64,000 nt of DNA from Agathobaculum sp. NTUH-O15-33 (lineage in GTDB: Bacteria > Bacillota > Clostridia > Oscillospirales > Butyricicoccaceae), in NCBI RefSeq assembly GCF_033193315.1, contig NZ_CP136187.1, forward strand, positions 434,001-498,000, in the 5' to 3' direction. Shown piece by piece: positions 51,358-61,784 of this stretch (positions are counted from its first letter, which is position 1; each line of letters begins with the position of its first letter). The notes under the pieces are model-generated. The model had not been told where the DNA came from and made no database searches. It saw nothing but the letters and a program-made list of their open reading frames with translations. The translations under genes and the position numbers were made by a program.

Positions 51358-52342
51358 AGGTCATTCTCTCGCTTTGATGGATTCATTAGTCACAATAGTT
51401 GTGCAAGGAACGATTGACTCAAAAAAAACCAATTTATGTATACATAAGCTGAGGATTCTGTTGCCGAAAGCAGAGGTTGTTCTGTCAATCTGGAAAGGGA
51501 ATAGGCTTTATTCATTTAACTATGACAAACTCCTGATGACAGATGATCCGGGATGCAGTACTTCCGACGATATTGCTAATACCTACAATAATATTAACCG
51601 CCAAATCGTCAGCACGCAGGCGGGGCTTGAAAAGGCGACGCGTCCGTATTGTTTAAAGATCCGAACCGATATACTCCTTGAAAATGTGGACTTTTTAAAG
51701 GAGTTTGGCCGCTATGATGAAATGGCTCCACCATTGCATGTTAAAAACCGTATTTTGATCTGCAACTACTATACACGGAACCCACGCGTTTATCCGTTGC
51801 CTTTTCATCCATCGGATTGGGTGCTATTCGGCCGAACAGAGGATCTCAAACGATATTTTTCCGCGCCTTGTGAATCGACTGAAGAAATCCGGTGGTTTAC
51901 CACACACCCTAGGGAGCAGACTGGATTTTACACGAATCTGCTTTCTCGTTACGTTCCGGAGCAATATCTGTGTTTGAACTTCCTACGTCAATTTGAGCCA
52001 GTACATTGCGATTGCTTTTATGATGCTACAGAGGAAAACATTAGACAGACAGAACGTATGTTGGCTGGGGATTTTGTTGTACTCGATTATCAAAAGCAAT
52101 TTGGTATTCGGTTTACCAAGTACCGGCCAAACCGTTATTTAGAAAAATCGAGTCTCGTATCCCACCGATATTGGAAACAGCTCTTTCAGGAGTACTGCCT
52201 GCATAAAACCGAGCTCCGGCCCTTTCGACTGTTTCTATGCTTCTTGGCCAGAATCGGTTTTGCGTTACGTCGTGTACTGCTTCACCTGCTCCATTGCCTA
52301 CATATTAAGGAAAAAGTAAAACGACTATTGAGCCGCAAATGA
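51341..52342 (+). CDS. WavE-family glycosyltransferase-like protein (second copy)
   Basis: 333 aa. Same layout as the 48035 gene: VTIVVQGTIDSKKTNLCIHK, EVVLSIWKGN, IVSTQAGLEKATRPYCLKIR with TD, HPSDWVLFGRTED, RYVPEQYLCLNF. Sequence has drifted, and its base composition rises toward the 3' end. Last gene of the operon, ended by a hairpin. Confidence 0.82.
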   Translation: MERVSKGHSLALMDSLVTIVVQGTIDSKKTNLCIHKLRILLPKAEVVLSIWKGNRLYSFNYDKLLMTDDPGCSTSDDIANTYNNINRQIVSTQAGLEKATRPYCLKIRTDILLENVDFLKEFGRYDEMAPPLHVKNRILICNYYTRNPRVYPLPFHPSDWVLFGRTEDLKRYFSAPCESTEEIRWFTTHPREQTGFYTNLLSRYVPEQYLCLNFLRQFEPVHCDCFYDATEENIRQTERMLAGDFVVLDYQKQFGIRFTKYRPNRYLEKSSLVSHRYWKQLFQEYCLHKTELRPFRLFLCFLARIGFALRRVLLHLLHCLHIKEKVKRLLSRK

Positions 52343-52367
52343 CAGATAGACTTGAAATGTAAACAGT

Positions 52368-52403
52368 AAGGACGCTTTGCCCGTTAAGCGGAAAAGCGTC
52401 CTT
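52368..52403. terminator. Terminator at the end of the polysaccharide operon
   Basis: AAGGACGCTTT and AAAGCGTCCTT pair around a loop with CCGTTAAGCGG; TTGCTTTATTT follows. It also lies just after the minus-strand HAD gene, so it may serve both. Confidence 0.8.
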
Positions 52404-52410
52404 GCTTTAT

Positions 52411-53010
52411 TTATATCAATATTCGATTTGCTTGTAATGCCGCAGGAAGCTCGGATCCGTTCTGAAACACGATTGCCTCCATCCCGCACTCCTTCGCCGC
52501 CTTCACGTTTTCCGGCATGTCGTCGATAAAGAAGCATTCCTCGGGAACTAAATCAAACTTTTCGCAGAGCCGTGCGTAGATTTGGGGGTCGGGTTTGGCT
52601 AGATGCTCGTTGGACGAGATAAACATGCCATCCATCAGCTCAAACACGGGATATTGCGGGGCGATCAGCCAGAAGCGAGGGCTGAAATTACTGAGCACAT
52701 AGGTATGATAGCCGCGCGCGCGGAGCGCGGGGACAAGGGCGGCGGTCTCCTCGATCAGGGACAGGCATTCGGGCCAGCGGCCAAAGGCAAGAGCAATATC
52801 GCTGGCAAGTTCGGGATGCGCCGCGGTGAAGCGGACAAGTGCTTCTTCGTCCGTAAGCGCGCCCGAATCCAGCATCGGCCATTCGGGACCGGCAAAAATG
52901 ATTGAATAAAGTGCTTCCGCGCGCTCCGGTTCAAACAGCGTATGCAGCCATTTGAGGGGCTCGAAACGCAGCAAAACCTGCCCTACATCAAATACGATAT
53001 TGCGGATCAT
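52411..53010 (-). CDS. HAD-superfamily hydrolase (IA subfamily)
   Basis: 199 aa. Motif I VFDVGQVLLRFEP, with Asp-x-Gly in place of DxD; motif II VLSNFS; Lys in LAKPDPQIYARL; motif IV FFIDDMPENV. The DVGQVL form is common in IA members such as YihX-like phosphatases. It returns to the GC-rich composition of the host. Confidence 0.88.
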   Translation of the reverse strand: MIRNIVFDVGQVLLRFEPLKWLHTLFEPERAEALYSIIFAGPEWPMLDSGALTDEEALVRFTAAHPELASDIALAFGRWPECLSLIEETAALVPALRARGYHTYVLSNFSPRFWLIAPQYPVFELMDGMFISSNEHLAKPDPQIYARLCEKFDLVPEECFFIDDMPENVKAAKECGMEAIVFQNGSELPAALQANRILI

Positions 53011-53040
53011 GCGTGCTCTCCTTTCTGGGGGGCAATTTTT

Positions 53041-54417
53041 TTACAATTTTTCTGAATTGACCACACGAGACAGTGTCATAAGCAGGATCTTTACATCAAA
53101 CAGCAACGACCAATTTTCGATGTAATAAATATCATGCTCAATGCGCGCTTGGATCGAAGTGTCGCCGCGGTAGCCGTTCACCTGTGCCCAGCCGGTAATA
53201 CCGGGGCGTACCTGATGCTTGACCATATAAAGCGGCACGCTTTCTTTAAACTGATTGACGAAATAGGGCAGCTCGGGCCGTGGACCGATGAGGCTCATAT
53301 CGCCTTTTAGCACGTTGAAAAACTGCGGTAACTCGTCAATGGAAAATTTGCGCAGAAAAGCGCCGAACTTGGTCTTGCGGGGATCAACATCACGGCTCCA
53401 GCCGGTCGTCTGCTTCGCGTTGACACGCATGGAACGAAACTTATACATTTGAAACGGTTCTTTGCCGCGGCCCACGCGTTCCTGCTTAAAAATAATCGGC
53501 CCGGGCGAGGTCAGCTTGACGCCGATTGCAGAGATCAGCATAAGCGGCGACGTTAAAACGATGAGGACCAGTGAACCAACGATATCGACCGTACGCTTCA
53601 AAAACGCATTGCCGATATTATCAAGCGGAATGTGGCGCAGGTTGACGAGCGAAACGCCGCCGATCTCGTCGATCACCGGATGCGCGGGCATAAATTTCGT
53701 GTAAAATGGGATTAGAGACACCTTGACGCCGTCTTTTTCGCACGAAGCGATGATTTTTGCCAAATAAGGATAGTCGTCGGCCTCGAGCGCAACAACGACT
53801 TCGTCCGGCTTCAGGCGGGTCAGAGTGGAAGGGAGGGCTTCGTATCCCCCGCGGTAAGGGAGACCGGAAAGCTTGTCGTGCCGGGCAATATAACCGTTTA
53901 CTTCAAAGCCTAGATCGCGGTTCTGCGCGAGTGCGTCCAGATACCCCTGCGCCAGTTCGCCCGAACCGACCAGCAATACATGCTTTAAGTTATACCCCTT
54001 TTTTCGGTAAAACCGCAGCATGCGGCGCATGAGCCAGCGCTTAGCGGTGACCGAAATCGTGCTGATGACAAAGAACACGATCAGCACCCAACGGGAAGGA
54101 TGCATTTTATTTAAAATAAAGAAGGCGGCCATCAGCACGCCCGCGCCAAGAAAGTTCGCGCGCAGCAGCAGACTGAACTCTGAAATAAAGTTTTTGGAGC
54201 GGAATGATTCATAAAGGCCGAACAAGCCATATAACAGCAAAAATAGTGGCAGAGCTATCAAAATGGCGCAAACATAAAAGGATAGCCCCAGATGTCCCGG
54301 CTCGCCATGGAAAAAATAGAAACGGATAAAGTAAGCGAGCATCATGGACAAAATGAGCATTAAGCCGTCAGTAACGCCGTTTAAGCGGTTAAGCAGCGTT
54401 TGATTTTCTTTAACCAA
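53041..54417 (-). CDS. Undecaprenyl-phosphate sugar phosphotransferase (CpsE/WbaJ type)
   Basis: 458 aa. Four to five N-terminal helices, a CoA-binding-like domain ([20 protein letters not shown]), one more helix, and a C-terminal bacterial sugar transferase domain with [46 protein letters not shown] and [20 protein letters not shown]. It starts exopolysaccharide repeat-unit synthesis on undecaprenyl phosphate. The start is TTG 54417 with GGGGGAGG 7 bp upstream; an ATG-initiated longer frame has no ribosome site. Confidence 0.9.
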   Translation of the reverse strand: MVKENQTLLNRLNGVTDGLMLILSMMLAYFIRFYFFHGEPGHLGLSFYVCAILIALPLFLLLYGLFGLYESFRSKNFISEFSLLLRANFLGAGVLMAAFFILNKMHPSRWVLIVFFVISTISVTAKRWLMRRMLRFYRKKGYNLKHVLLVGSGELAQGYLDALAQNRDLGFEVNGYIARHDKLSGLPYRGGYEALPSTLTRLKPDEVVVALEADDYPYLAKIIASCEKDGVKVSLIPFYTKFMPAHPVIDEIGGVSLVNLRHIPLDNIGNAFLKRTVDIVGSLVLIVLTSPLMLISAIGVKLTSPGPIIFKQERVGRGKEPFQMYKFRSMRVNAKQTTGWSRDVDPRKTKFGAFLRKFSIDELPQFFNVLKGDMSLIGPRPELPYFVNQFKESVPLYMVKHQVRPGITGWAQVNGYRGDTSIQARIEHDIYYIENWSLLFDVKILLMTLSRVVNSEKL

Positions 54418-54458
54418 GGCGAATCCTCCCCCTGAAAGGCTTTTTGTATTCGATACCC

Positions 54459-54470
54459 AGTATAACATAA
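54459..54470 (-). promoter_or_regulatory. Extended -10 promoter of the sugar phosphotransferase
   Basis: TGTTATACT on the minus strand, about 42 bp before the TTG start; no clear -35. Confidence 0.45.
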
Positions 54471-54595
54471 TCTGTCGAAAACAGCCATAGCAAATTGGGG
54501 AAACCCTGCCTTGACACAGGAGAAACGATGCGATAAGATACTTACATATGAAATTAAAGCGATAAAGTGCAAAAAAAGGAGGTCGTTCGGTTTCT

Positions 54596-55720
54596 GTGAA
54601 AAAAAAAGTATTGTATACGGCTTCCACTTTTGGACATTTAGCCACCTTCCACCAGCCCTATATGCGCTGGTTTGCTGAGCAGGGCTATGAGGTTCACGCT
54701 GCGGCGGGGGGCGAAAAAAAAACGCTGGCTGGCGTCAGTCGATTGATCGAGCTGCCGTTTGAAAAAAAGATGACCGCACCCGCTAATTTTCGCGCTGCCG
54801 GTATGTTGGCGCGATTGATGCGAGAAGAGGGGTATGCACTGGTCAGCACACACACCGCTCTTGCCGCGTTTTTTACCCGCTTGGCATTGCGCCGCGCGGG
54901 CAAGAGCGATACCGTAATGATGAATACCTCGCACGGCTATCTGTTCGACGCGGAGACAGCTGGCGCGAAGCGCTGGCTGCTTTTGGGCGCTGAGCGGCTG
55001 TGCGCGCCTGTGACCGACTATGTGCTGACCATGAACCGGCAGGATGAAAGGATCGCAAGGCAATACCATTTAGGCAAAGCGATCGTGCAAACACCCGGCA
55101 TGGGCGTGGATTTTTCCCGATTCGCGCCAGCGAACGCAGAACAGCGTAGCGCGGCTCGCAAGGCGTTCGGTTTTTCCGCGGAACAAGTGATATTGGTATA
55201 TCCCGCTGAGTTTTCCGGGCGAAAAAATCAACGGATGCTGATCGAGGCGCTGCCTTCCTTGCCGGAGAACGTCGGTTTGCTGCTGCCGGGCCGGGGGGAA
55301 CTGCTGGAAGCCTGCGTTTCGCTTGCCGCAGAACTGGGCGTGAGCGGGCGGGTTGTATGTCCGGGGTTTATGTCCGATGTGGAAATGTGCTATCACGCTG
55401 CCGATCTCGCTGTTTCCGCAAGCAGAATAGAAGGGCTGCCCTTTAATCTTATGGAAGCGATGCACTGTGCCCTGCCGGTTGTGGCAAGTCGGATCAAGGG
55501 GCACGAGGACTTGGTCATAGACGGTGAAAACGGTCGGCTCTTTCCTTATAATAATAAGGAAGCATTTGTGCAGGCGGTTTGTTCTTTGCTCAGTGTGCAG
55601 CAACGCGCGGCGATGGGACAAGCCGCAAGGCGTTCGGTAGAATGTTATGGTTTGCCTACGGTTTACCCCAAGTTGATCGAAATATACGGCAGCGCGCTTG
55701 CGGGGCATTCTTCACAGTAG
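54596..55720 (+). CDS. Family 4 glycosyltransferase
   Basis: 374 aa GT-B enzyme. N-terminal acceptor half (TASTFGHLATFHQPYMRWFA, VSTHTALAAFF), C-terminal donor half with EFSGRKNQRMLIEAL and SRIEGLPFNLMEAMHCALPV carrying the E-x7-E pair. Relatives are CapM/EpsD-like transferases. GTG start, AAGGAGG about 13 bp upstream (slightly long). Divergent from the sugar phosphotransferase gene. Confidence 0.9.
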   Translation: MKKKVLYTASTFGHLATFHQPYMRWFAEQGYEVHAAAGGEKKTLAGVSRLIELPFEKKMTAPANFRAAGMLARLMREEGYALVSTHTALAAFFTRLALRRAGKSDTVMMNTSHGYLFDAETAGAKRWLLLGAERLCAPVTDYVLTMNRQDERIARQYHLGKAIVQTPGMGVDFSRFAPANAEQRSAARKAFGFSAEQVILVYPAEFSGRKNQRMLIEALPSLPENVGLLLPGRGELLEACVSLAAELGVSGRVVCPGFMSDVEMCYHAADLAVSASRIEGLPFNLMEAMHCALPVVASRIKGHEDLVIDGENGRLFPYNNKEAFVQAVCSLLSVQQRAAMGQAARRSVECYGLPTVYPKLIEIYGSALAGHSSQ

Positions 55721-55739
55721 GCTTTGCACGATTGGATAA

Positions 55740-55850
55740 AATATGGTACAATAACCGCAGTGCGACTAAAGGCACTGCATGGAAACAATGGTACTGCCAG
55801 CGGCGTTTGACACAGGAGAAAATCTTAAGCGTTGCGGCAGTGCTATCATG
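55740..55850 (+). repeat. Promoter-bearing ~100-bp repeat, copy at the ligase gene
   Basis: TGGTACAAT at 55744-55752 and GCGGCAGTGCTATCAT at 55834-55849 bracket a unit with 97 bp between the -10-like boxes. Inside are a hairpin GCAGTGC/GCACTGC and ATGGTACTGCCAGCGGCG, the inverted copy of the box. It is the most diverged member of the family seen at 6.9 and 39.3 kb. Confidence 0.6.
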
Positions 55851-55886
55851 AAGGACGTATCAATTCTTTCTGGAGGTAATCAAGAT

Positions 55887-58663
55887 ATGGCAACGAAGCC
55901 GATACAGGCTAAAAAGAAAAAATGGGGTGGTGCTCTGCGTACTGATGGCGGCGTTGCTGTTTTTCGTCACCGCCTTCACGCAGAATGGCAGCTACTTGAC
56001 GGAAAAGGTGGTGGGCTTCGTCAGTCTGGCGGTCACCCTATGTATGGTAGCCTTTGCGGATAAAAAGCGCATCAAGCGGCTGTTCACACCGGTCGGCTTC
56101 GCGGTATTTGCCTATGTGCTGCTTTGCGGTATTTCTACCTTATATGCACGCTCCGGTAAATTCGCAATCGCGGAGTTTTCCTGCGTACTGGCGGCATTTG
56201 GGTTCTATATCGGCATCACCCTGTATGCGAAGGAATCCGCTGTTTCTTTCCGGCGTGTCGCGGCAATTTTGGCAGCGGCTTGCGCTCCGGTCGGTATCCT
56301 GTCGATCGACGCGGCGTCTTCCAACCTTTTGATGCGGCCGTTTCGTGCACTGATGACCGTGATGAACGCCGGCTATGGCGACACAGGCGCGTCCTTCTAT
56401 GCGCGTCTGCATACCATCTTCGGCAACCCGAACATTTACGGCGGCCTGATGGCGATGGCCTGCCTGCTGTCGCTCTATCTCGCCTTGACGGCGGATACAA
56501 ACCGGCAGCGTGTGCTTTGCGGCATTTTGTTGACGGTCAATACGGTTTCTTATTTGCTGGCGTTTTCAATGGGTTCGCTCGGTGTGTTTGCACTGGCCTG
56601 CGTGTTGATGCTTGTGCTCTGCCCCAAGGAGAGCCGCATGTCTTTGTTTCTGCTGCTGGTGCAAACCGCGGTAGTGGCGCTGGCTGCCGGCATGGTGGCG
56701 GCGCGCGGCTTTAGCGACACCGTGTCCGGATCGTTGCTGCCGCTGATCGTTTTGATCGCGGGCTGCGTTGTTTTCTGTCTGCTGGAGGTATTTGTTCGCG
56801 CCCGCGTAACGGAGGCGTTTCAGGGCAAGGGCAAGCTGATGCTGATCTTGGCGGCTGTGCTGGTCGTGGCCGCAGCGGCTTATCTGGTTGCGGGCCTTAA
56901 TGTGACCGGCGCCTACACCTTCCGTGAAACCTCTGATTTCACCCGTACCGCTGACCTCGGGGCGGGTGAATACACGCTTGCCGTCGAGGCTTCTGCGCCT
57001 GTAAACGTACGCGTGGCCTATAAGAACATGAACAATTTGATTCAGAATACCGATACGGAACTTGCGACCGGGACCTCCGACGCGCCGGTGGCGTTCACCG
57101 TACCGGAGAACAGCGAATTGGTATTTGTCACCTTTTCGGGCGGCACGCCGGGAGTTACGATTGAAACCGCAGCATACAGCGGCGCGGCGAGCGGCGACCT
57201 GGAAGCTGGGCTACAAGCTGCTGCCCGCCTTCATCGCCGACCGTATTCAGGACCTTTCAGCGAATGGTAACGTTGTGCAGCGCGGTGTTTACCGACAGGA
57301 TGCGCTTCGCCTGTTCGCGACCTCGCCGATTATTGGCCGTGGTCTGGGCGGCTTTGAAAATGGCGTCGTTTCCGTGCAGGACTACTATTATGAGACTAAG
57401 CACGCGCATAACCACTATGTTGAGGTGCTTTGTAATCTAGGTGTTTTGGGCCTGCTCGCTTATCTGGCGGTTCTCGGTACGGCGATTTGGAGTTTTGTGA
57501 AAAGCCGTAAAGCAAAGCCGTTGATCGTGATGCTGCTTGCGGCGTGTGTGCTACAGATGTTTGGTCAGGCGACGACGGACGTCATCTGGTCGGTCGGCGG
57601 TTGTTTGCCGATGTTCTTCTCCGTGCTGGCGCTTGTTACGCTGTACTGCGGCGACAGCCTGCGTTTAAAGGTACCGGAAAAGGATAAGGGAACGGCGGTC
57701 CGCGCGCCGCTGATCGCGGGCGCGAGTATCTTTATTATATTGCTTGGCCTGAATCTGTTTGCGCAGATCTCGATGTACGGTGAAAATCTGACGCTGGACA
57801 CACTCAAGAATTGCGCGGCGATCGACTTCTTTGAAGCGAACGACTATAAGCTTTCCTATCTGCTCTCGGGCGGTAATGAAGAAGGCGTGGCGGATAAATA
57901 TGCCGCTGATCTGCAAAAGGCAGAGTCAAACTCTATTGCAGTTCCGCTTGCCCAATACTATGCGCGCACAGGCCAATATGACGCGGCGCTGGATACGTTG
58001 GATAAAGGCGCGGCTTATGTCAGAGCCGATGCGACGGTTTGGCAAAACGTATTTACAATTTATGAAGCCATGATCGATCCGGTAGGGCAGATGGGGGCGA
58101 TTTCGCTACTGCAGGATAAAGCTCAATATATTGACCGTATGAAAGCCACCTATGATAAGCTACGTGCATTAAATGAAGAGCAACTCGATAATTTGATGCT
58201 CACAGCAAAGAACAATACTTTTTTAGGAAAGCTTCTTGCAGTTTCCGCGATCGAACCATATGAAATGAAGTCTGCGCTGAGTATTTTTTCCAATATGGTC
58301 ATTGACACAGCGTATACGGCCGATTGCGATGTGGACGGCACGCCCGACAGTGCGCAGACAGTGGAGGGAGCGGTCGCGTGGAATAGCGACGGTTCGTTTA
58401 CTGCGCAGGCTGACAGTGTGGTGCGGCTGACGTATACGATCAAAAGCGACGGCGATTACCGTCTGACGGTGCAGTCTGGTGATCTGTCTGGCGTAACGGA
58501 AGTGTATGTTGGCGAAACGCTGGTCGCGCTGGATTCAGCCGGTAACAGTATTGCACTTAATAATGAGATTGAGAGCGATACGGAAAATACAATTACGATG
58601 CGTGTTAAGCAGGGGACGACCGTAGATCGGATCCTGTATACACGAAACAGCGAGAACGCATAA
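55887..58663 (+). pseudogene. O-antigen ligase/polymerase-like protein with two frameshifts
   Basis: Reads as about 925 aa once two single-base insertions are removed: an extra A in the A-run at 55915-55922, right after MATKPIQAKKKK, and an extra G at about 57200 (CCTGGAAGCTGGG, expected LKLGYKLLPAF). About 12 TM helices; ligase signatures FGNPNIYGGLMAMACLL, and SPIIGRGLGGFENG with KHAHNHYVEVLCNLGVLGLL. A beta-rich extracytoplasmic domain (DLGAGEYTLAVEASAPVNVR) lies inside, and TPR-like and beta-sandwich parts form the C-terminus. GGAGG before the ATG. Either inactive, slippage-controlled, or mis-sequenced. Confidence 0.75.
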
Positions 58664-58747
58664 TTTTTTGTGAAATGTGACCTGCGGGTAATAATGACCC
58701 GTCGGTCACTGCAATATTACACCTGTGTTACGTCGCGATTCAATCGC

Positions 58748-58776
58748 TTGACGGGGCGAAAACGGTATGGTACGAT
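58748..58776 (+). promoter_or_regulatory. Promoter of the SLH-domain protein
   Basis: TTGACG, 17 bp, TACGAT with TATGG before it, 51 bp upstream of the start. Confidence 0.7.
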
Positions 58777-58826
58777 AGACAACGTAAAAGGGAGACATCC
58801 CAAAATTTTAAGGAGGTAACTTACCT

Positions 58827-61682
58827 ATGAAGAATCTCAAAAAGATTCTGGCACTGGTACTGGCGTTCGCTTGCGCGTTCACCATGTTCGCTGGTGCTGC
58901 GTTTACGGATTCGGCCGACATTAATGTTGATTCCGAAGCTGTAGACACTCTGGTTGCGCTGGGCGTAATCAACGGTTATACCGATGGTTCTTTCCAGCCC
59001 AACGGCACGATCACCCGTGCAGAAGCAGCAAAAATGCTGTATGTTCTGCGCACCGGCACCGACAATGCGGATGCCTACAAGAGCGTTAAGAGCAAGTTTA
59101 CGGACTTGAACACCACGAAGAGCTCCTGGGCCGCAGGCTATATCAAGTACTGCGAATCCCTCGGCATCATCGCTGGTAAGGGCGCCAACAAGTTTGACCC
59201 GGATAACACTGTTACCGGTCAGGAACTGGCTAAGATGCTGCTTGTAACCCTTGGTTACAATGCGGATAAGGCTAAGCTGGTTGGCAGCGGCTGGGGCCAG
59301 CGCGCTACCGCTCTGGCGGACGAGAATGGCCTGCTGGACAGCGTAACCGCTCCTCTGACGCTGGCTCTGCCCCGTCAGTATGCTGCGCTGATGATGTACA
59401 ATGCGGTTGACGCTCCCACGGTTGTGTGGCGCGACGACGAGTACACCAACGCCAACATTCTGGGCGAAGACAACCAGACCATCGGCGAGAAGTACATGAG
59501 CCTGAAGAAGTCCACCTCTACCCTGACCGAGGTCTCCAAGACCAACGGCAAGGATACCTATGAGCTGACTCTGGACTCCAACAAGGACGTTGTTGACTGG
59601 AACGAGACCACCGATGCAGAAGGCAAGGCTATCTTTAGCTTTACCGATGTTGCTAAGGACTACTCTTCGATGAAGTACAAGACAGTTACCGTTCTGTACA
59701 AGGACAAGAAGACGGTTTACGGCGTGTTCGCTACCAAGGACAACACCGAGAACACCGGCATTCTGAAGAACCTGAAGATGGACGGCGGCAAGGCTAAGTT
59801 GGACGGCACCAAGTACGATCTGGCCAGCACCACCACCGTTTATCTGAACGGCGAGCAGTTGTACAAGGATCGCAATGGCAACTTCAGCACGACCTATTCT
59901 ACCTCGAACGATACCGCTGTTACCATTAAGGAATTCATCAACAAGTATGGCGACGATGCTAGCGATAAGTACACCAATGCTGCTTACTTCCAGCCGACTG
60001 CTGTTTCCCTGATGGCGACCGACGGCACCTCCAACTACTCCATCCTGTCCGTCAAGACCTATGCGGTTGGTCAAGTCACTTCTGTTGGCTCTGACTACAT
60101 CAACGTATCTGTCAAGAAGGGCGACAACAGCATTTCTGGCTCTACCAAGCTCGAAGAGGATGACTGGGATTGGTATGACGGCATTGCTAAGAACGACTAT
60201 GTTGTTCTGACGGCTGCTGGCAATTACGCTTCCGGCAATGGTCTGGTCGAGAAGGCTACCGTTGTTACCGGCAAGGTTGACGGCACCAAGAGCGATGACT
60301 CTGTATCTCTGGACGGCGAATGGTACACCATGGCTGGCAAGGGCAATGCAATGGTCAAGCGCCCGAACACCGGCTCCAAGGTAGATATGGTTGTTGTAGA
60401 CGGCTATGTTTACTACACCGATACCACCGCGGGTAGCGTGGACGACATTGCTCTGCTGGTTGAAGCAGCTCCGTCCGGCGGCGTTAACTCCAAGTGGGAA
60501 GCTCGCATGATCTTCGCGGACGGCACCGATAAGGTTGTCGAGATCGAGAAGAAGTGGGACGACAAGGATGATGGCGCGAACATTATCGAGTTCCACGAAG
60601 GCAATTATACCAACCCCAATATTTCTGGTTCGGCGACCAATGCTGAGCCGATGCTGGTCAGCTATGAGGTTTCCAAGGATGTTTACACTCTGACCCGTCT
60701 GGGTTATCCCAACACCGATACGAATGATAACACGATCGAAACCAACGGATATGATGAGTATATCACCGTAGACGGCGGCAAGACCGATGGCAGCATCAAG
60801 GACGGCACGTTCTCCAAATCTATTTCCCGCCTGTACTACGAGTCCACCGGCGTGGTATTCGTCAAGTACAAGGCTGGCATCAACGGCGATGATGGTGACT
60901 ACAAGGTCGTTACTGGCAAGACCGCTTCGAACTATGACCGCAATATCCGTAAGGCAGCAGCGGTTGCAGACCAGAGCGGCAACAGCTACTACGCACAGTG
61001 CGCCTTCCTTGACCTTGGTAAGGAAAGCACCGGCGGCGGCAGCGACAATTACGCTGTTGTTCTGGAAGACGTTGTGAAGAAGACCGGCACGGCTGACGGC
61101 ACTGTATACAAGATCACCGCCTGGAATGGTACGGAAGAAATCACCATTACCACCGATGACAGCGCAGCTTACAATCTGGATAAGGGTGAGGTTATCTCCT
61201 ACACCGGCACCGGCGATACGCTGGCTGATATCGATACCTTTAGCTCCGACCGTCAGGGCGACTACTTTGTTGCCAGCTACGATTCGGGCTCCGGCGATAT
61301 CTCGATGTACTCGCTGAATAGCGATGCGACTGTACAGACGGCTGCGGGCGGTTCTGAGTCGAATCGCGATGCTTGGACGATCGTTGATAAGAGCAATACG
61401 ACGATCCTGTATGTTGACTCTGACAAGGGCGAAGGTCTGACTGGCTACGACATGAGCGACATCAATCTGGCATATGCCTTCGACAAGGACTTCTGGTCCC
61501 AGAACAAGGTGCCGGCTTCGATGAAGTACATCAATGGTGTCCTGAAGGATCAGAACGATTCCTCCAACATCATGAGTGAAGACTTTGCACCGAACGTACA
61601 TGCCTTCGTTGATAACGATGGCGACGATCAGATCACTGTTCTGGTTGTCGATGTTGTGAACAACAACATCACCAAGTGGTAA
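58827..61682 (+). CDS. SLH-domain S-layer-type surface protein
   Basis: 951 aa. Signal peptide (MKNLKKILALVLAFACAFTM to about residue 26), then SLH repeats at about 30-75, 85-150 and 155-200 (ALGVINGYTDGSFQPNGTIT, ESLGIIAGKGANKFDPDNTV, ALADENGLLDSVTAPLTLAL). The rest is acidic, Asp/Thr/Lys-rich beta-structure with repeated small domains. SLH repeats bind pyruvylated secondary wall polymers. AAGGAGG lies before the ATG; codon usage is biased as in abundant proteins. A convergent paralogue follows. Confidence 0.9.
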   Translation: MKNLKKILALVLAFACAFTMFAGAAFTDSADINVDSEAVDTLVALGVINGYTDGSFQPNGTITRAEAAKMLYVLRTGTDNADAYKSVKSKFTDLNTTKSSWAAGYIKYCESLGIIAGKGANKFDPDNTVTGQELAKMLLVTLGYNADKAKLVGSGWGQRATALADENGLLDSVTAPLTLALPRQYAALMMYNAVDAPTVVWRDDEYTNANILGEDNQTIGEKYMSLKKSTSTLTEVSKTNGKDTYELTLDSNKDVVDWNETTDAEGKAIFSFTDVAKDYSSMKYKTVTVLYKDKKTVYGVFATKDNTENTGILKNLKMDGGKAKLDGTKYDLASTTTVYLNGEQLYKDRNGNFSTTYSTSNDTAVTIKEFINKYGDDASDKYTNAAYFQPTAVSLMATDGTSNYSILSVKTYAVGQVTSVGSDYINVSVKKGDNSISGSTKLEEDDWDWYDGIAKNDYVVLTAAGNYASGNGLVEKATVVTGKVDGTKSDDSVSLDGEWYTMAGKGNAMVKRPNTGSKVDMVVVDGYVYYTDTTAGSVDDIALLVEAAPSGGVNSKWEARMIFADGTDKVVEIEKKWDDKDDGANIIEFHEGNYTNPNISGSATNAEPMLVSYEVSKDVYTLTRLGYPNTDTNDNTIETNGYDEYITVDGGKTDGSIKDGTFSKSISRLYYESTGVVFVKYKAGINGDDGDYKVVTGKTASNYDRNIRKAAAVADQSGNSYYAQCAFLDLGKESTGGGSDNYAVVLEDVVKKTGTADGTVYKITAWNGTEEITITTDDSAAYNLDKGEVISYTGTGDTLADIDTFSSDRQGDYFVASYDSGSGDISMYSLNSDATVQTAAGGSESNRDAWTIVDKSNTTILYVDSDKGEGLTGYDMSDINLAYAFDKDFWSQNKVPASMKYINGVLKDQNDSSNIMSEDFAPNVHAFVDNDGDDQITVLVVDVVNNNITKW

Positions 61683-61717
61683 TTTAGGCACTTAACCTCA
61701 ATTATCGCAAGACAAAT

Positions 61718-61756
61718 AAAAAGGGCCCCCGAGCATATGCTCGGGAGCCCTTTTTT
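61718..61756. terminator. Bidirectional terminator shared by the two SLH genes
   Basis: AAAAAGGGCCCCCGAGCAT and ATGCTCGGGAGCCCTTTTTT. A strong GC stem with A and T tracts on either side. Confidence 0.92.
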
Positions 61757-61784
61757 ACTATTTCAGACTAACGGTTTACTTAAC

